Origin: Tolumonas auensis DSM 9187
GTDB lineage: Bacteria; Pseudomonadota; Gammaproteobacteria; Enterobacterales; Aeromonadaceae
Reading direction: 5' to 3'
NCBI RefSeq assembly: GCF_000023065.1
Contig: NC_012691.1
Span: 3,257,501-3,321,500, forward strand
Length of the DNA: 64,000 nucleotides
Position numbers and translations under genes: made by a program
In this document: one piece after another, positions 8,862-17,927 of the stretch
How positions within the stretch are numbered: the first letter of the stretch is position 1
How the letters are laid out: the number at the start of each line of letters is the position of its first letter
Notes under the pieces: model-generated
The model's input: the letters and a program-made list of their open reading frames with translations, nothing else
What the model was told of the DNA's origin: nothing
Database searches by the model: none

Positions 8862-9740
8862 ATGAAATCATCGACCAAAGGGATGCTGTATGCCCTTACT
8901 GCATTTCTGATCTGGGGTATCGCACCGCTTTATTTCAAACATATCGGCTTTGTCCCGGCCGAGGAAATTGTCACACACCGTATTATCTGGTCCTGTCTGT
9001 TTCTGATCCTGCTGGTGTGGTGGACTAAAACCGGCCGGCAGGTAGTGACGGTATTCCGGCATCCCCGCTATCTGGCTCTGCTTACCGCCACAGCACTGCT
9101 GATTGCCGGCAACTGGCTGTTGTTTATCTGGGCGATCAATCATGATCATATGCTGGAATCCAGCCTCGGTTATTTCATTAATCCGCTGCTGAATATTCTG
9201 CTGGGGATGCTGTTTTTAGGTGAACGCCTGCGCTTCTGGCAGTGGCTCGCGGTCGCTCTGGCTGTCTCGGGTGTTTTATTACAAATCGTGACTCTGGGGG
9301 TATTCCCATGGATCGCATTATCTCTGGCCAGCAGTTTTGCGGTTTACGGATTGATCAGGAAAAAAATCGCGGTGGATTCACTCACTGGTTTGCTGGTCGA
9401 AACCGTGATGTTAACACCTGTGGCGGTCTGGTATCTGTTCTGGCATGCAGATAGCGCCACTAGTCAGCTGACGCAGAACGCTTTGTCTCTGAACCTCTGG
9501 CTGATTGCGGCCGGGATCATTACCACCGTCCCCCTGCTCTGCTTTACTGCGGGCGCAAAACGTCTGCGTCTTTCCACCATTGGCTTCTTTCAGTATCTCG
9601 GCCCCAGCCTGATGTTTATCTTTGCCATCACGCTCTATCACGAACCGATCGTCTGGCAAAAGTGGCTGACCTTTGCATTGATCTGGTCGGCACTGGTGAT
9701 TTTCAGCTGGGAAGCGCTGCGCTTTAACCGCCAAAACTAA
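8862..9740 (+). CDS. rarD: EamA-family transporter RarD
   Basis: This 292-residue inner-membrane protein has ten hydrophobic helices typical of drug/metabolite transporters and the RarD signature start (GMLYALTAFLIWGIAPLYFK) and LGYFINPLLNILLGMLFLGERL. The substrate of RarD is unknown; it is named after chloramphenicol-related phenotypes in Pseudomonas. The ATG at 8862 places the first helix at the usual distance; a frame from 8826 adds 12 residues not seen in the family. No clear ribosome site is visible for either. Confidence 0.88.
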   Translation: MKSSTKGMLYALTAFLIWGIAPLYFKHIGFVPAEEIVTHRIIWSCLFLILLVWWTKTGRQVVTVFRHPRYLALLTATALLIAGNWLLFIWAINHDHMLESSLGYFINPLLNILLGMLFLGERLRFWQWLAVALAVSGVLLQIVTLGVFPWIALSLASSFAVYGLIRKKIAVDSLTGLLVETVMLTPVAVWYLFWHADSATSQLTQNALSLNLWLIAAGIITTVPLLCFTAGAKRLRLSTIGFFQYLGPSLMFIFAITLYHEPIVWQKWLTFALIWSALVIFSWEALRFNRQN

Positions 9741-9799
9741 GCCCTGATCACGATCCTGATCAGTAAGTAATCAGATTTTGCGAAGCCCATCATACATTC

Positions 9800-9840
9800 T
9801 GTAACCGGTTGCTGTAACCGGTTACACATCTTCCTATAAT
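9800..9840 (+). promoter_or_regulatory. Promoter and LacI-type operator of the beta-glucoside operon
   Basis: A perfect 14-bp palindrome TGTAACCGGTTACA spans 9813-9826, and an imperfect copy with the same AACCGGTT core lies at 9800-9813, 13 bases upstream. A consensus TATAAT is at 9835-9840, so the palindrome covers the -35 position. A CG-centred palindrome is the usual form of a LacI/GalR operator, and the LacI-family gene at the end of the operon is the likely repressor. Confidence 0.75.
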
Positions 9841-9883
9841 CTCTTCCGACACACACCATAAGGGAACTTTGGAGAGTTTAACC

Positions 9884-10189
9884 ATGAAGAAAATATTTCT
9901 CTGCTGTGCTGCCGGTATGTCTACCAGCATGGTTGTAAACAAAATGAAGCAGGCTGCTACTCAGAAAGGTGTAGAAGCGGAAATCATCGCTGTTGCAATG
10001 GAAGAATTCGATACCACGCTGCCAAAATATGACTGCTGTCTGTTAGGGCCGCAAATCAAATACAAGTTCGAAGAATTCAAGAAAAAAGCGGAAGCCGCAG
10101 GCAAACCGATCGCTGTGATTAACAGCATGGATTACGGCATGATGCGTGGCGACAAGATCCTCGCTGATGCACTGGCCATGATGGCTTAA
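9884..10189 (+). CDS. PTS beta-glucoside/cellobiose-type IIB component
   Basis: This 101-residue cytoplasmic protein is a lactose/cellobiose-family IIB, which accepts phosphate from IIA on a cysteine and passes it to the sugar bound by IIC. The phospho-loop is CCAAGMSTSM; by alignment with E. coli ChbB (FCSAGMSTS) the second cysteine, C8, should be the active one. It ends with the family's DYGMMRGDKILADAL. The ATG at 9884 follows GGAG; a TTG five codons upstream is less likely. It is the first gene of the operon and has a near-identical orphan paralogue at 21458. Confidence 0.92.
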   Translation: MKKIFLCCAAGMSTSMVVNKMKQAATQKGVEAEIIAVAMEEFDTTLPKYDCCLLGPQIKYKFEEFKKKAEAAGKPIAVINSMDYGMMRGDKILADALAMMA

Positions 10190-10234
10190 AAATAAGACGG
10201 CGTAATAAGTTGTAGCCCCTTTCTAACAACTCAC

Positions 10235-10249
10235 TGTCTCTGGGAGACA
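10235..10249 (+). promoter_or_regulatory. Hairpin covering the ribosome site of the IIC gene
   Basis: TGTCTC and GAGACA can pair around a 3-base loop, and the GGGAG ribosome site of the next gene sits inside the loop and descending arm. It could lower translation of the membrane component relative to IIB. This is seen in sequence; the effect is inferred. Confidence 0.35.
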
Positions 10250-10253
10250 AGTT

Positions 10254-11558
10254 ATGTCTAATGCATTTTTTGATTTTATCGAAAACAAAATCAGCCCTAT
10301 AGCAGCCCGGGCTGGTACCCAACGTCACATCATGGCGGTTCGTGACGGTTTTATCGGTGCGATGCCTTTCATGATTGTAGGCTCGTTCCTGCTGGTGTTT
10401 GCCTTCCCACCTTTCTCGCCTGATACCACCTTTACCCTGGGTCAATGGTGGCTGGCGATGTCGAAGAACTATTTCAATGAAATCATGACACCATTCAATA
10501 TGTCGATGGGGATCATGGCCTGTTATATCAGTGCGGGGATTGCGTATAACCTGGCACAAAGCTACAAAATCGATGCCTTCCCATGTGCCATGTTGTCACT
10601 GATGACGTTCCTGCTGATTGCGGCACCGATGAAAGACGGTACGCTGCCGGCGAATTTCCTGGGTGGTACCGGTATTTTCACGACCATCATTGTCGGCATC
10701 TATGTTACTGAGCTGATGCGTTTCCTGAAGATCCGCAACATCGGCATCAAACTGCCGGAACAGGTACCGGAAAAAATCCGTCAGTCGTTCAACCTGCTGA
10801 TCCCGGCACTGATTGTGATCCTGACCATTTACCCGCTGAACCTGTTTATCCAGCATCAGTTTGGCATGATCCTGCCTGACGCAATCATGGCTATCTTCAA
10901 ACCATTGATTTCTGCAGCTGACTCTCTGCCTGCCATCCTGCTGGCGGTGTTCCTGGCACACATCCTGTGGTTTGCCGGTATCCACGGTGCCGCGATCGTC
11001 GGTGGTATTCTGCAACCTTTCTTCCTGGTAAACCTGGGTCTGAACCAGGCGGCACTGGCGGCTGGCCAACCACTGCCTCACACCTTTGTTGAGCCTTTCT
11101 GGAGCTTCTTCATCGTATTGGGTGGTTCTGGTGCGACTTTAGGTCTGGTACTGCTCTACATGCGCAGTAAATCAGCGCACCTGCGTTCAATCGGTAAACT
11201 GGGTATCGTTCCTGCCTGCTTTAACATCAACGAGCCGGTGATTTTCGGTAGCCCAATCGTGATGAACCCTGTGCTGTTCTTCCCGTTCATCGTGGCACCA
11301 ATGGTTAACGCGACCATTGCTTACACCGCAGCTACTACTGACCTGATCGGCAAAGTGATCTCGCTGGTACCGTGGACTGCGCCTGCACCAATCGGTGCTG
11401 CATGGGGCGCCGGCTGGCAGATGGGTAATGGTTTGCTGGTTATCGGTCTGATTGTGCTTGACCTGCTGATCTACCTGCCATTCTTCAAAGTGTATGAAAA
11501 ACAACTGCTGGCTCAGGAAGCTGAGAACGAAGCAGAAATGAACGCGCAGACCGCTTAA
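10254..11558 (+). CDS. PTS beta-glucoside/cellobiose-type IIC permease
   Basis: This 434-residue integral membrane protein is the lactose/cellobiose-family IIC that binds and translocates the sugar. It begins with the family's FFDFIENKISPIAARAGTQRH, has about ten hydrophobic helices, and contains WFAGIHGAAIVGGI and the conserved substrate-site segment FNINEPVIFGSPIVMNP. It lies between IIB and IIA, so all three PTS domains are separate proteins encoded in one operon. Sugar specificity (cellobiose, chitobiose or an aryl-glucoside) cannot be fixed from sequence. Confidence 0.93.
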   Translation: MSNAFFDFIENKISPIAARAGTQRHIMAVRDGFIGAMPFMIVGSFLLVFAFPPFSPDTTFTLGQWWLAMSKNYFNEIMTPFNMSMGIMACYISAGIAYNLAQSYKIDAFPCAMLSLMTFLLIAAPMKDGTLPANFLGGTGIFTTIIVGIYVTELMRFLKIRNIGIKLPEQVPEKIRQSFNLLIPALIVILTIYPLNLFIQHQFGMILPDAIMAIFKPLISAADSLPAILLAVFLAHILWFAGIHGAAIVGGILQPFFLVNLGLNQAALAAGQPLPHTFVEPFWSFFIVLGGSGATLGLVLLYMRSKSAHLRSIGKLGIVPACFNINEPVIFGSPIVMNPVLFFPFIVAPMVNATIAYTAATTDLIGKVISLVPWTAPAPIGAAWGAGWQMGNGLLVIGLIVLDLLIYLPFFKVYEKQLLAQEAENEAEMNAQTA

Positions 11559-11586
11559 TTAACGAATAAGAATAGGAAATTTGGCA

Positions 11587-11922
11587 ATGAATGAAGAAGC
11601 TGAATTCAATCTGGAATCCACCGTCATGGAACTGATCATCAATGCAGGCGAAGCGCGCAGCTTCGCCATGCAGGCCCTGCGTGCTGCCAAACAGCACAAC
11701 TGGTCTCAGGTTGATGTGTTACTGACGCAAGCGTCTCAAGCCTCCAAACGTGCCCATGATGTACAAACCATGCTGATTGGGCTCGATGAAGGCACTGGAA
11801 AAATCCCGGTTAACCTGATCATGGTGCATGCACAAGACCACATCATGACCTCGATGCTGGCTCGCGAGATGATTGAAGAGCTGATCGAAGTACACAAACT
11901 GTTAAGCAAGGATGAAAAATAA
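11587..11922 (+). CDS. PTS beta-glucoside/cellobiose-type IIA component
   Basis: This 111-residue helical protein is the lactose/cellobiose-family IIA, which takes phosphate from HPr and gives it to IIB. The family core is clear: IINAGEARSFAMQAL near the N-terminus and MVHAQDHIMTSMLA, which holds the phosphorylated histidine, near residue 80. The ATG at 11587 is preceded by AGGAAA. The stop codon is one base before the start of the GH1 gene, so the two are translationally close. Confidence 0.93.
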   Translation: MNEEAEFNLESTVMELIINAGEARSFAMQALRAAKQHNWSQVDVLLTQASQASKRAHDVQTMLIGLDEGTGKIPVNLIMVHAQDHIMTSMLAREMIEELIEVHKLLSKDEK

Positions 11923-11923
11923 C

Positions 11924-13327
11924 ATGAGTGTATTTCCAAAAGATTTCCTGTGGGGTGCGGCGACCGCATCCTATCAGGTAGAAGGCGCTCATGATGCCGA
12001 TGGGAAAGGGTTGTCTAACTGGGATGTGTATTCCCACTTACCCGGCACCACTTACATGGGCACGAACGGTGACGTCGCCGCCGATCATTACCACCGCTTT
12101 AAAGAAGACGTGGCGCTGATGGCCGAGCTGGGCATGAAGAGCTACCGCTTCTCCGTTTCATGGCCACGTCTGTTCCCGAAAGGCCGTGGTGAAGTCAATG
12201 AAGCCGGCGTGAAATTCTACAGCGATCTGATCGACGAATTATTGAAATACGGCATCGAACCGATGCTGACCATGTACCACTGGGATCTGCCACAAGCGCT
12301 GCAAGATGAAATCGGCGGCTGGGAATCCCGTGAAATTATTGATGCATTTGAAGGCTATGCGCGTCTGCTGTATGAACGTTATGGCGACCGCGTAAAACTG
12401 TGGGCAACCTTCAACGAAACTATCGTCTTCACCGGTTTGGGTTATCTGACCGGCATGCATCCGCCGGGAGTGAAAGATCCGAAACGCGCCATTCAGGCTT
12501 GTCACCATGTGTTCATCGCCCATGCCCGTGCCGTGGAAACCTTCCGCAAAATGGGCGTGCAGGGTCAGATTGGGTTTGTGAACGTGCTGCAACCAAACGA
12601 CCCGATCACCAACAGTGCGGAAGATGTGAAAGCCTGTGAACTGGCCGAAGCCTGTTTCACCCACTGGTTCTATGATCCGGTACTGAAAGGTGAGTATCCG
12701 GCGGAACTGCTGGCGATGGCACAAACTGCGCTGGGCGTGCCGGTGTTTGCACCGGGCGATGCCGAGCTGATGAAAAACAACATCTGTGATTTCATCGGGG
12801 TGAACTACTACAAACGCGAAATGATCGCCGCCAATTACGATGTCGATGGTTTCGAGATGAATACCTCTGGCCAGAAAGGTTCCGGTAAAGAACTGGGCTG
12901 GAAAGGGTTATTCAAGCTGGTGCGTAACCCGAACGGCCGTTACACCGACTGGGATTGGGAAATTTATCCGGAAGGTTTGACTGACGCTATCATGCGTATC
13001 AACAAACGCTACGGCAATGTCCCTATCTACATCACCGAAAACGGCCTGGGCGCGAAAGACCCAATCGTAAACGGTGAAGTGCTGGATCAGCCACGTATTG
13101 ATTATTTACGTGAGCACATTCAAGCAACTGGCGAAGCAATCAAGCTTGGTGCCGATGTTCGCGGTTATTATCCATGGTCATTCATCGACCTGCTGTCATG
13201 GCTGAATGGTTACCAGAAACAATACGGCTTCGTTTACATCGATCAGGAAAATAATCTGGCACGTAAGAAGAAACTGAGTTTTGGCTGGTATCAGAAAGTA
13301 ATCAGCAGTAACGGCGAAGAGCTGTAA
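11924..13327 (+). CDS. GH1 6-phospho-beta-glucosidase
   Basis: The 467-residue enzyme is a glycoside hydrolase family 1 barrel. The acid/base glutamate is E165 in TFNE and the nucleophile is about E372 in ITENG. The loop SWLNGYQKQYG holds S425, K432 and Y434, which match the serine-lysine-tyrosine trio that binds the 6-phosphate in LacG-type enzymes, so the substrate is a phosphorylated disaccharide delivered by the PTS. The ATG at 11924 lies one base after the IIA stop; a frame from 11912 would overlap IIA. It hydrolyses the imported glycoside to glucose 6-phosphate and an aglycone or sugar. Confidence 0.93.
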   Translation: MSVFPKDFLWGAATASYQVEGAHDADGKGLSNWDVYSHLPGTTYMGTNGDVAADHYHRFKEDVALMAELGMKSYRFSVSWPRLFPKGRGEVNEAGVKFYSDLIDELLKYGIEPMLTMYHWDLPQALQDEIGGWESREIIDAFEGYARLLYERYGDRVKLWATFNETIVFTGLGYLTGMHPPGVKDPKRAIQACHHVFIAHARAVETFRKMGVQGQIGFVNVLQPNDPITNSAEDVKACELAEACFTHWFYDPVLKGEYPAELLAMAQTALGVPVFAPGDAELMKNNICDFIGVNYYKREMIAANYDVDGFEMNTSGQKGSGKELGWKGLFKLVRNPNGRYTDWDWEIYPEGLTDAIMRINKRYGNVPIYITENGLGAKDPIVNGEVLDQPRIDYLREHIQATGEAIKLGADVRGYYPWSFIDLLSWLNGYQKQYGFVYIDQENNLARKKKLSFGWYQKVISSNGEEL

Positions 13328-13333
13328 TAAACC

Positions 13334-13356
13334 ATCCCCTCTCGCTGAGAGGGGAT
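13334..13356 (+). terminator. Hairpin after the GH1 gene
   Basis: A perfect 10-bp stem (ATCCCCTCTC with GAGAGGGGAT) and a 3-base loop are followed by a loose AT-rich tract rather than a solid T run. It may terminate partially and reduce expression of the SemiSWEET gene just downstream. Confidence 0.6.
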
Positions 13357-13375
13357 ATTATTTGTTTCCGGGATT

Positions 13376-13645
13376 ATGTTACTCATGGACACTTCACTGG
13401 TTGAATTGCTGGGTATGACTGCTGGTTGTCTGACAACGGGTTCGTTTATTCCACAAGCTATCAAGATTATGCGAACCCGCGATGTCTCCGGTATTTCACT
13501 GTTAATGTATATTGCACTGGCTGTTGGTCTGATGTTGTGGCTGTTGTACGGCATCATTAACGGACAAATTTCAATTATCGCGGCTAATGGCGTGACATTA
13601 GCGCTGGTGCTGATCATTCTCGTTATGAAAATTCGCTATCGTTAG
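13376..13645 (+). CDS. SemiSWEET/PQ-loop family sugar transporter
   Basis: This protein of at most 89 residues has three membrane helices and fits the bacterial SemiSWEET family: a PQ motif (GSFIPQAIKIM) in the first helix, the VSGISLLMYI linker, then LWLLYGIINGQ and a third helix from IIAANGVTLAL. SemiSWEETs work as dimers and let sugars move down their gradient. Either ATG 13376 or 13385 could be the start; neither has an ideally spaced ribosome site. It sits between the GH1 gene and the LacI gene. I infer it may release or exchange the unphosphorylated sugar formed by hydrolysis. Confidence 0.8.
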   Translation: MLLMDTSLVELLGMTAGCLTTGSFIPQAIKIMRTRDVSGISLLMYIALAVGLMLWLLYGIINGQISIIAANGVTLALVLIILVMKIRYR

Positions 13646-13722
13646 TCCTCTTTGTAATTGTTATTGCGACAAACGGCAGCATTCCTTGCGATAGCCAGCA
13701 TCAACACTGATAATTCGGGCTT

Positions 13723-13740
13723 TGAGCAATATCTTGCTCA
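13723..13740. repeat. Inverted repeat upstream of the LacI-family gene
   Basis: TGAGCAA and TTGCTCA flank a 4-base spacer, 28 bases before the regulator start. It does not resemble the AACCGGTT operator. It could be an RNA hairpin or a binding site for another factor. Confidence 0.4.
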
Positions 13741-13768
13741 CCCGATGTAGTTTTAGGGGATTGATAAT

Positions 13769-14791
13769 ATGGCGACAATAACTGATGTCTGCCGCCTGGC
13801 TGGCGTATCAAAAGCGACGGTATCCCGTGTGCTGAATAATACCGGTCAGGTAAAAGAAAGTACGCGTGCGCAAGTGCATAAAGCCATACAAGAACTGAAC
13901 TACCGGCCAAATGGTCTGGCGCAGGCGCTGGCAACTCAGCGTTCCAATACCATTGGTCTGATCCTGTCTGACTTCAACGGCAACTTCTTTGGTGACCTGA
14001 TGCAGCAAGCGACTAAAAGCGCGGAGCTGGCAGGGAAACACCTGATCGTCACCGATGGACACGATAATCCGGAACGTGAAATTGCTGCCATCAACATGCT
14101 GGTTGATCGTTGTTGCGATGCCATCGTGCTGTACAGCCGGTTTATTCCGGAAGAAAAACTGATGGAGATCATTGATGAATTACCGATCCCGTTAGTGGTC
14201 ATGAACCGTCAGTTGCCGAAAGCACCCGATCGCTGCGTGGTGTTTGCCCAGCGTGAAGCTGCCCATGCTGCAGTCACACATCTGCTGGAACTGGGTCATC
14301 GTGAGATTGCCTGTATTACCGCCCGTATGCAGACACCGACGGCTCAGGCGCGTCTGCAAGGTTACCGGGATGCGCTGGCTGATTATGGTATTCAATATAA
14401 TCCGAATCTGGTGGCGCATGGTCAGAACCTGATCCCCAGTGGTTACACGGCTTGCCGGGAACTGCTGGATAATGGCGGTTCCTTCAGCGCATTGTTCTGC
14501 TGTACCGATAACATGGCCGAAGGCGCTTACCGTGCATTGAATGAAGCCGGGCTGAAAATTCCGGATGATGTCTCGATATTCGGTTTTGATAACGACATGA
14601 TGGCCGCGTTCATGACACCATCATTATCGACGGTGAAAATCCCGGTTATTGAGATGACCAAAACCGCAATCGATCAGGTCATCCGGCTGGTCAACGGTGA
14701 AGATGCATTTGCCATCCCAACCTTTCATGGCGAATTAATGCTGCGTGAATCGGCGATACCGTTTAAAGAAGAAAATTTAAGAGCCTCTTAA
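13769..14791 (+). CDS. LacI/GalR-family transcriptional regulator
   Basis: The 340-residue protein has an N-terminal LacI-type helix-turn-helix (TITDVCRLAGVSKATVSRVL, residues 3-22), the hinge helix region ending NGLAQALATQRSNTIGL, and a periplasmic-binding-protein-like effector domain with IFGFDNDMMAAFMTPSLSTV. It most resembles AscG/CelR-type repressors of beta-glucoside genes. Its position as last gene of the operon and the CG-centred palindrome at the operon promoter suggest it represses the operon until an inducer binds. The stop codon lies within a terminator palindrome. Confidence 0.9.
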   Translation: MATITDVCRLAGVSKATVSRVLNNTGQVKESTRAQVHKAIQELNYRPNGLAQALATQRSNTIGLILSDFNGNFFGDLMQQATKSAELAGKHLIVTDGHDNPEREIAAINMLVDRCCDAIVLYSRFIPEEKLMEIIDELPIPLVVMNRQLPKAPDRCVVFAQREAAHAAVTHLLELGHREIACITARMQTPTAQARLQGYRDALADYGIQYNPNLVAHGQNLIPSGYTACRELLDNGGSFSALFCCTDNMAEGAYRALNEAGLKIPDDVSIFGFDNDMMAAFMTPSLSTVKIPVIEMTKTAIDQVIRLVNGEDAFAIPTFHGELMLRESAIPFKEENLRAS

Positions 14792-14800
14792 GAGGCTCTT
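14779..14800. terminator. Palindromic terminator overlapping the regulator stop
   Basis: A perfect 22-base palindrome with arms AAGAGCCTCT and AGAGGCTCTT contains the TAA stop of the LacI-family gene. It separates that gene from the convergent cusA and could stop transcription from both sides. Confidence 0.6.
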
Positions 14801-14814
14801 CTCATAGTCTGCTT

Positions 14815-17800
14815 TCAGCGCAGTTTATGCTGCCATTGTTTGACCAGCGCATAAATCGCCGGGATCACCAGTAACGTCAGCACAGTCGAAGAGACCATAC
14901 CGCCCACCATCGGTGCCGCAATTCGTCGCATCACCTCTGAGCCGGTGCCGGTGCCCCACATGATCGGCAGCAAACCACACATAATGGTTACCACCGTCAT
15001 CATCTTCGGCCGCACCCGCTCCGCCGCCCCCACCACAATCGCGGAATACAGATCGGCGATAGCCAGGGTCTGCTTTCCGGTCAGCTGCGACAATTTCTCT
15101 TTCCAGGCATGCTCGAGATAAATCAGCATGATCACCCCGGTTTCTGCCGCGACGCCCGCCAGCGCAATGAATCCGACCACCACGGCGACTGACCAGGCGT
15201 AGTTCAGCCACCACATCAGCCAGATCCCGCCCACCAGCGCAAACGGCACCGAGAGCAGTACGATCAAACTGTCAGTCAGATTGCGGAAGTTGAGATACAG
15301 CAGCAGGAAGATGATCAGCAGGGTAAACGGCACCACGATGGTCAGCCGGGCTTTAGCGCGTTCCATATACTCAAACTGACCACTCCAGCTCAAGTGATAA
15401 CCCGGTTCCAGTTTGACCTGTTGATCCACTGCGGCCTTGGCATCCGCCACATAGGAACCAATATCCCGATCGCCGAGATCAACATACACATAGGCGGAGA
15501 GTTCCGCGTTTTCGGTACGGATACTCGGTGGCCCCTGCTCCAGCCGCAAACTGGCCAGCTGGCCGAGCGGAATCAGACCACTGCTGGTCGGCACCAGTAC
15601 TTCACTGGCAATTGCTTGCGGCGTATCGCGCAGTTCGCGCGGATAACGCAGGATCACGCTGTAACGTTCCCGTCCTTCCACCGTATTGGTGATGGTTTCC
15701 CCGCCCAGTGCCGTGGCAATCACCTGCTGCACGGTGTTGATCGATAAGCCATAACGTGCCAGCGCTTCGCGATCCGGGATCAGCGTCAGGTAATAACCGC
15801 CGGTGATGCGCTCGGCATAGGCACTGCGGGTGCCCGGCACCTGCTTCACCGCCTGTTCTACCTGACGGGCAATGCGCTCGATACCGGCCAGATCCGGACC
15901 AAAAACCTTGACCCCAATCGGGGTTCGGATCCCCGTGGAAAGCATGTCGATACGTGCGCGGATCGGCATAGTCCAGGAGTTCGCGACCCCCGGCATTTTT
16001 ACCGCTTTATCCATCTCGTCCACCAGCTTTTCGGCCGTCATGCCGGGACGCCATTCCGATTCCGGTTTCAGATTCACCACCGTTTCGAACATCTCCAGCG
16101 GTGCCGGATCGGTCGCGGTATTGGCCCGTCCTGCTTTGCCAAACACCGATTCCACTTCCGGGAACGATTTGATGATGCGATCCTGCTGCTGCATCAGTTC
16201 CGCCGCCTTGGTCACGCTCATGCCCGGCAACGCCGCCGGCATAAACAGTAAGGTTCCTTCATGCAGTGTCGGCATAAATTCACTGCCGATCTGTTTCAGC
16301 GGAAACCAGGTGACTGCCAGCATCACCAGCGACAGCACAATCGTGGTTTTCTTAAAGCGCAGTACCCAGCCGATGAACGGTTTATAGCCGGCAATCAGCA
16401 CCCGGTTGATCGGGTTTTTCTGCTCGGCAATGATGTGACCACGAATAAACAGCAGCATCAGCACCGGCACCAGTGTCACCGAAAGTAATGCGGCGGCGGC
16501 CATGGAGAAGGTTTTGGTGAACGCCAGCGGGCTGAACATCCGGCCTTCCTGCGATTCCAGCGTAAACACCGGCAGAAAAGAAACGGTGATGATCAGCAGC
16601 GAGAAAAACAGTGCCGGACCGACCTCTTTGCAGGCCTCATAGATGATGTCACGCCTTAGTGTGCCGGGGGCTGCCCGCTCCAGATGTTTATGCGCGTTTT
16701 CTACCATCACAATCGCCGCATCGATCATCGCACCAATGGCGATGGCAATGCCGCCGAGACTCATGATGTTGGAGTTCAGCCCCAGCAGATGCATCCCAAT
16801 GAAAGCCGCCAGAATGCCGACCGGCAACATCAGGATCGCCACCAGCGCACTGCGCACATGCAACAGGAATACGATGCAGACCAGCGCCACGATGACGCTT
16901 TCCTCCAGCAAGGTCTTTTTCAGGGTATCAATCGCACGGTAAATCAGTTCCGAGCGATCATACACCGGCACCACTTCCGTTCCCGCTGGCAAGCTGGCTT
17001 TCAGACTCTGCAGTTTCGCTTTGACCTGTTCAATGACATTCAGCGCATTTTCACCGCTGCGCGCCACCACAATGCCGGCCGCCACTTCCCCTTCGCCGTT
17101 CAGCTCGGCCAGACCACGCCGCTCATTCGGTGTCAGTTCGACCTGCGCCAGATCCTGCACCCGGACCGGCGTCCCATTCACGGATTTCACCACCAGCTGA
17201 CGGATATCATCCAGACTGCGCAGATAACCCTGCGCCCGCACCATAAACTCGGTTTCCGCCATCTCAATGACGCGGCCACCGACATCCTGATTGTTATTGC
17301 GGACCGCTTCCATGACCTCCAGCGGAGAAATGTTGTAGGCCTGCAGTTTGCGCGGATCGAGTACCACCTGATACTGCTTCACGAAACCACCGACACTGGC
17401 CACTTCCGCTACCCCGGGCGTTGCAGAGAGCGGATAGCGCAGCGTCCAGTCCTGCAGCGAACGCAATGCCGCCAGCGACTGATTTTTCGCCACCAGCGCA
17501 TACTGGTATACCCAGCCGACCCCGGTAGCATCCGGCCCCAGTGTCGGTGTGATACCAGTCGGTAACTTACCGGACACACCGTTCAGGTATTCCAGTACCC
17601 GCGAACGAGCCCAGTAGAGGTCAGTATTATCATCGAAAATGACATATACGAAGGAAGAGCCGAAGAAGGAGTAACCCCGCACCACTTTGGCTTTCGGCAC
17701 CGACAGCAGTGCCGAGGTCAGCGGATAGGTGACCTGATCCTCCACTACCTGCGGCGCCTGGCCGGGATAGTCGGTATACACGATCACCTGCACATCAGAG

Positions 17801-17925
17801 AGATCCGGAATAGCATCCAGCGGGGTTTTCATCACCGCGTAGATCCCACCGGCAACAGTAAGCAAGGTCAGCAGCAGCACCAGAAACAGGTTATGCAGCG
17901 ACCAGCGGATCAGGCCCTGTAACAT
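14815..17925 (-). CDS. cusA: Cu(I)/Ag(I) efflux RND pump CusA
   Basis: The 1036-residue inner-membrane protein is a heavy-metal-type RND transporter, the proton-driven pump of the Cus complex. It shows the family start (LIRWSLHNLFLVLLLTL), two large periplasmic loops and the helix-4 segment GAMIDAAIVMVENAHKH. The three methionines that bind copper in E. coli CusA fall in conserved contexts here: FMPAALPG, PLEMFET and RIDMLSTGI. The ATG lies 2 bases after the cusB stop with GGAGAG overlapping it, so the two are coupled. It is the last gene of the cluster, convergent with the LacI-family regulator. Confidence 0.94.
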   Translation of the reverse strand: MLQGLIRWSLHNLFLVLLLTLLTVAGGIYAVMKTPLDAIPDLSDVQVIVYTDYPGQAPQVVEDQVTYPLTSALLSVPKAKVVRGYSFFGSSFVYVIFDDNTDLYWARSRVLEYLNGVSGKLPTGITPTLGPDATGVGWVYQYALVAKNQSLAALRSLQDWTLRYPLSATPGVAEVASVGGFVKQYQVVLDPRKLQAYNISPLEVMEAVRNNNQDVGGRVIEMAETEFMVRAQGYLRSLDDIRQLVVKSVNGTPVRVQDLAQVELTPNERRGLAELNGEGEVAAGIVVARSGENALNVIEQVKAKLQSLKASLPAGTEVVPVYDRSELIYRAIDTLKKTLLEESVIVALVCIVFLLHVRSALVAILMLPVGILAAFIGMHLLGLNSNIMSLGGIAIAIGAMIDAAIVMVENAHKHLERAAPGTLRRDIIYEACKEVGPALFFSLLIITVSFLPVFTLESQEGRMFSPLAFTKTFSMAAAALLSVTLVPVLMLLFIRGHIIAEQKNPINRVLIAGYKPFIGWVLRFKKTTIVLSLVMLAVTWFPLKQIGSEFMPTLHEGTLLFMPAALPGMSVTKAAELMQQQDRIIKSFPEVESVFGKAGRANTATDPAPLEMFETVVNLKPESEWRPGMTAEKLVDEMDKAVKMPGVANSWTMPIRARIDMLSTGIRTPIGVKVFGPDLAGIERIARQVEQAVKQVPGTRSAYAERITGGYYLTLIPDREALARYGLSINTVQQVIATALGGETITNTVEGRERYSVILRYPRELRDTPQAIASEVLVPTSSGLIPLGQLASLRLEQGPPSIRTENAELSAYVYVDLGDRDIGSYVADAKAAVDQQVKLEPGYHLSWSGQFEYMERAKARLTIVVPFTLLIIFLLLYLNFRNLTDSLIVLLSVPFALVGGIWLMWWLNYAWSVAVVVGFIALAGVAAETGVIMLIYLEHAWKEKLSQLTGKQTLAIADLYSAIVVGAAERVRPKMMTVVTIMCGLLPIMWGTGTGSEVMRRIAAPMVGGMVSSTVLTLLVIPAIYALVKQWQHKLR

Positions 17926-17927
17926 GG

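Noticed and set aside
16684-17565. Open frame of 293 codons on the plus strand
   Set aside because: It lies entirely inside cusA on the opposite strand, is very rich in His, Arg and Gln as expected for an antisense shadow, and has no family match.
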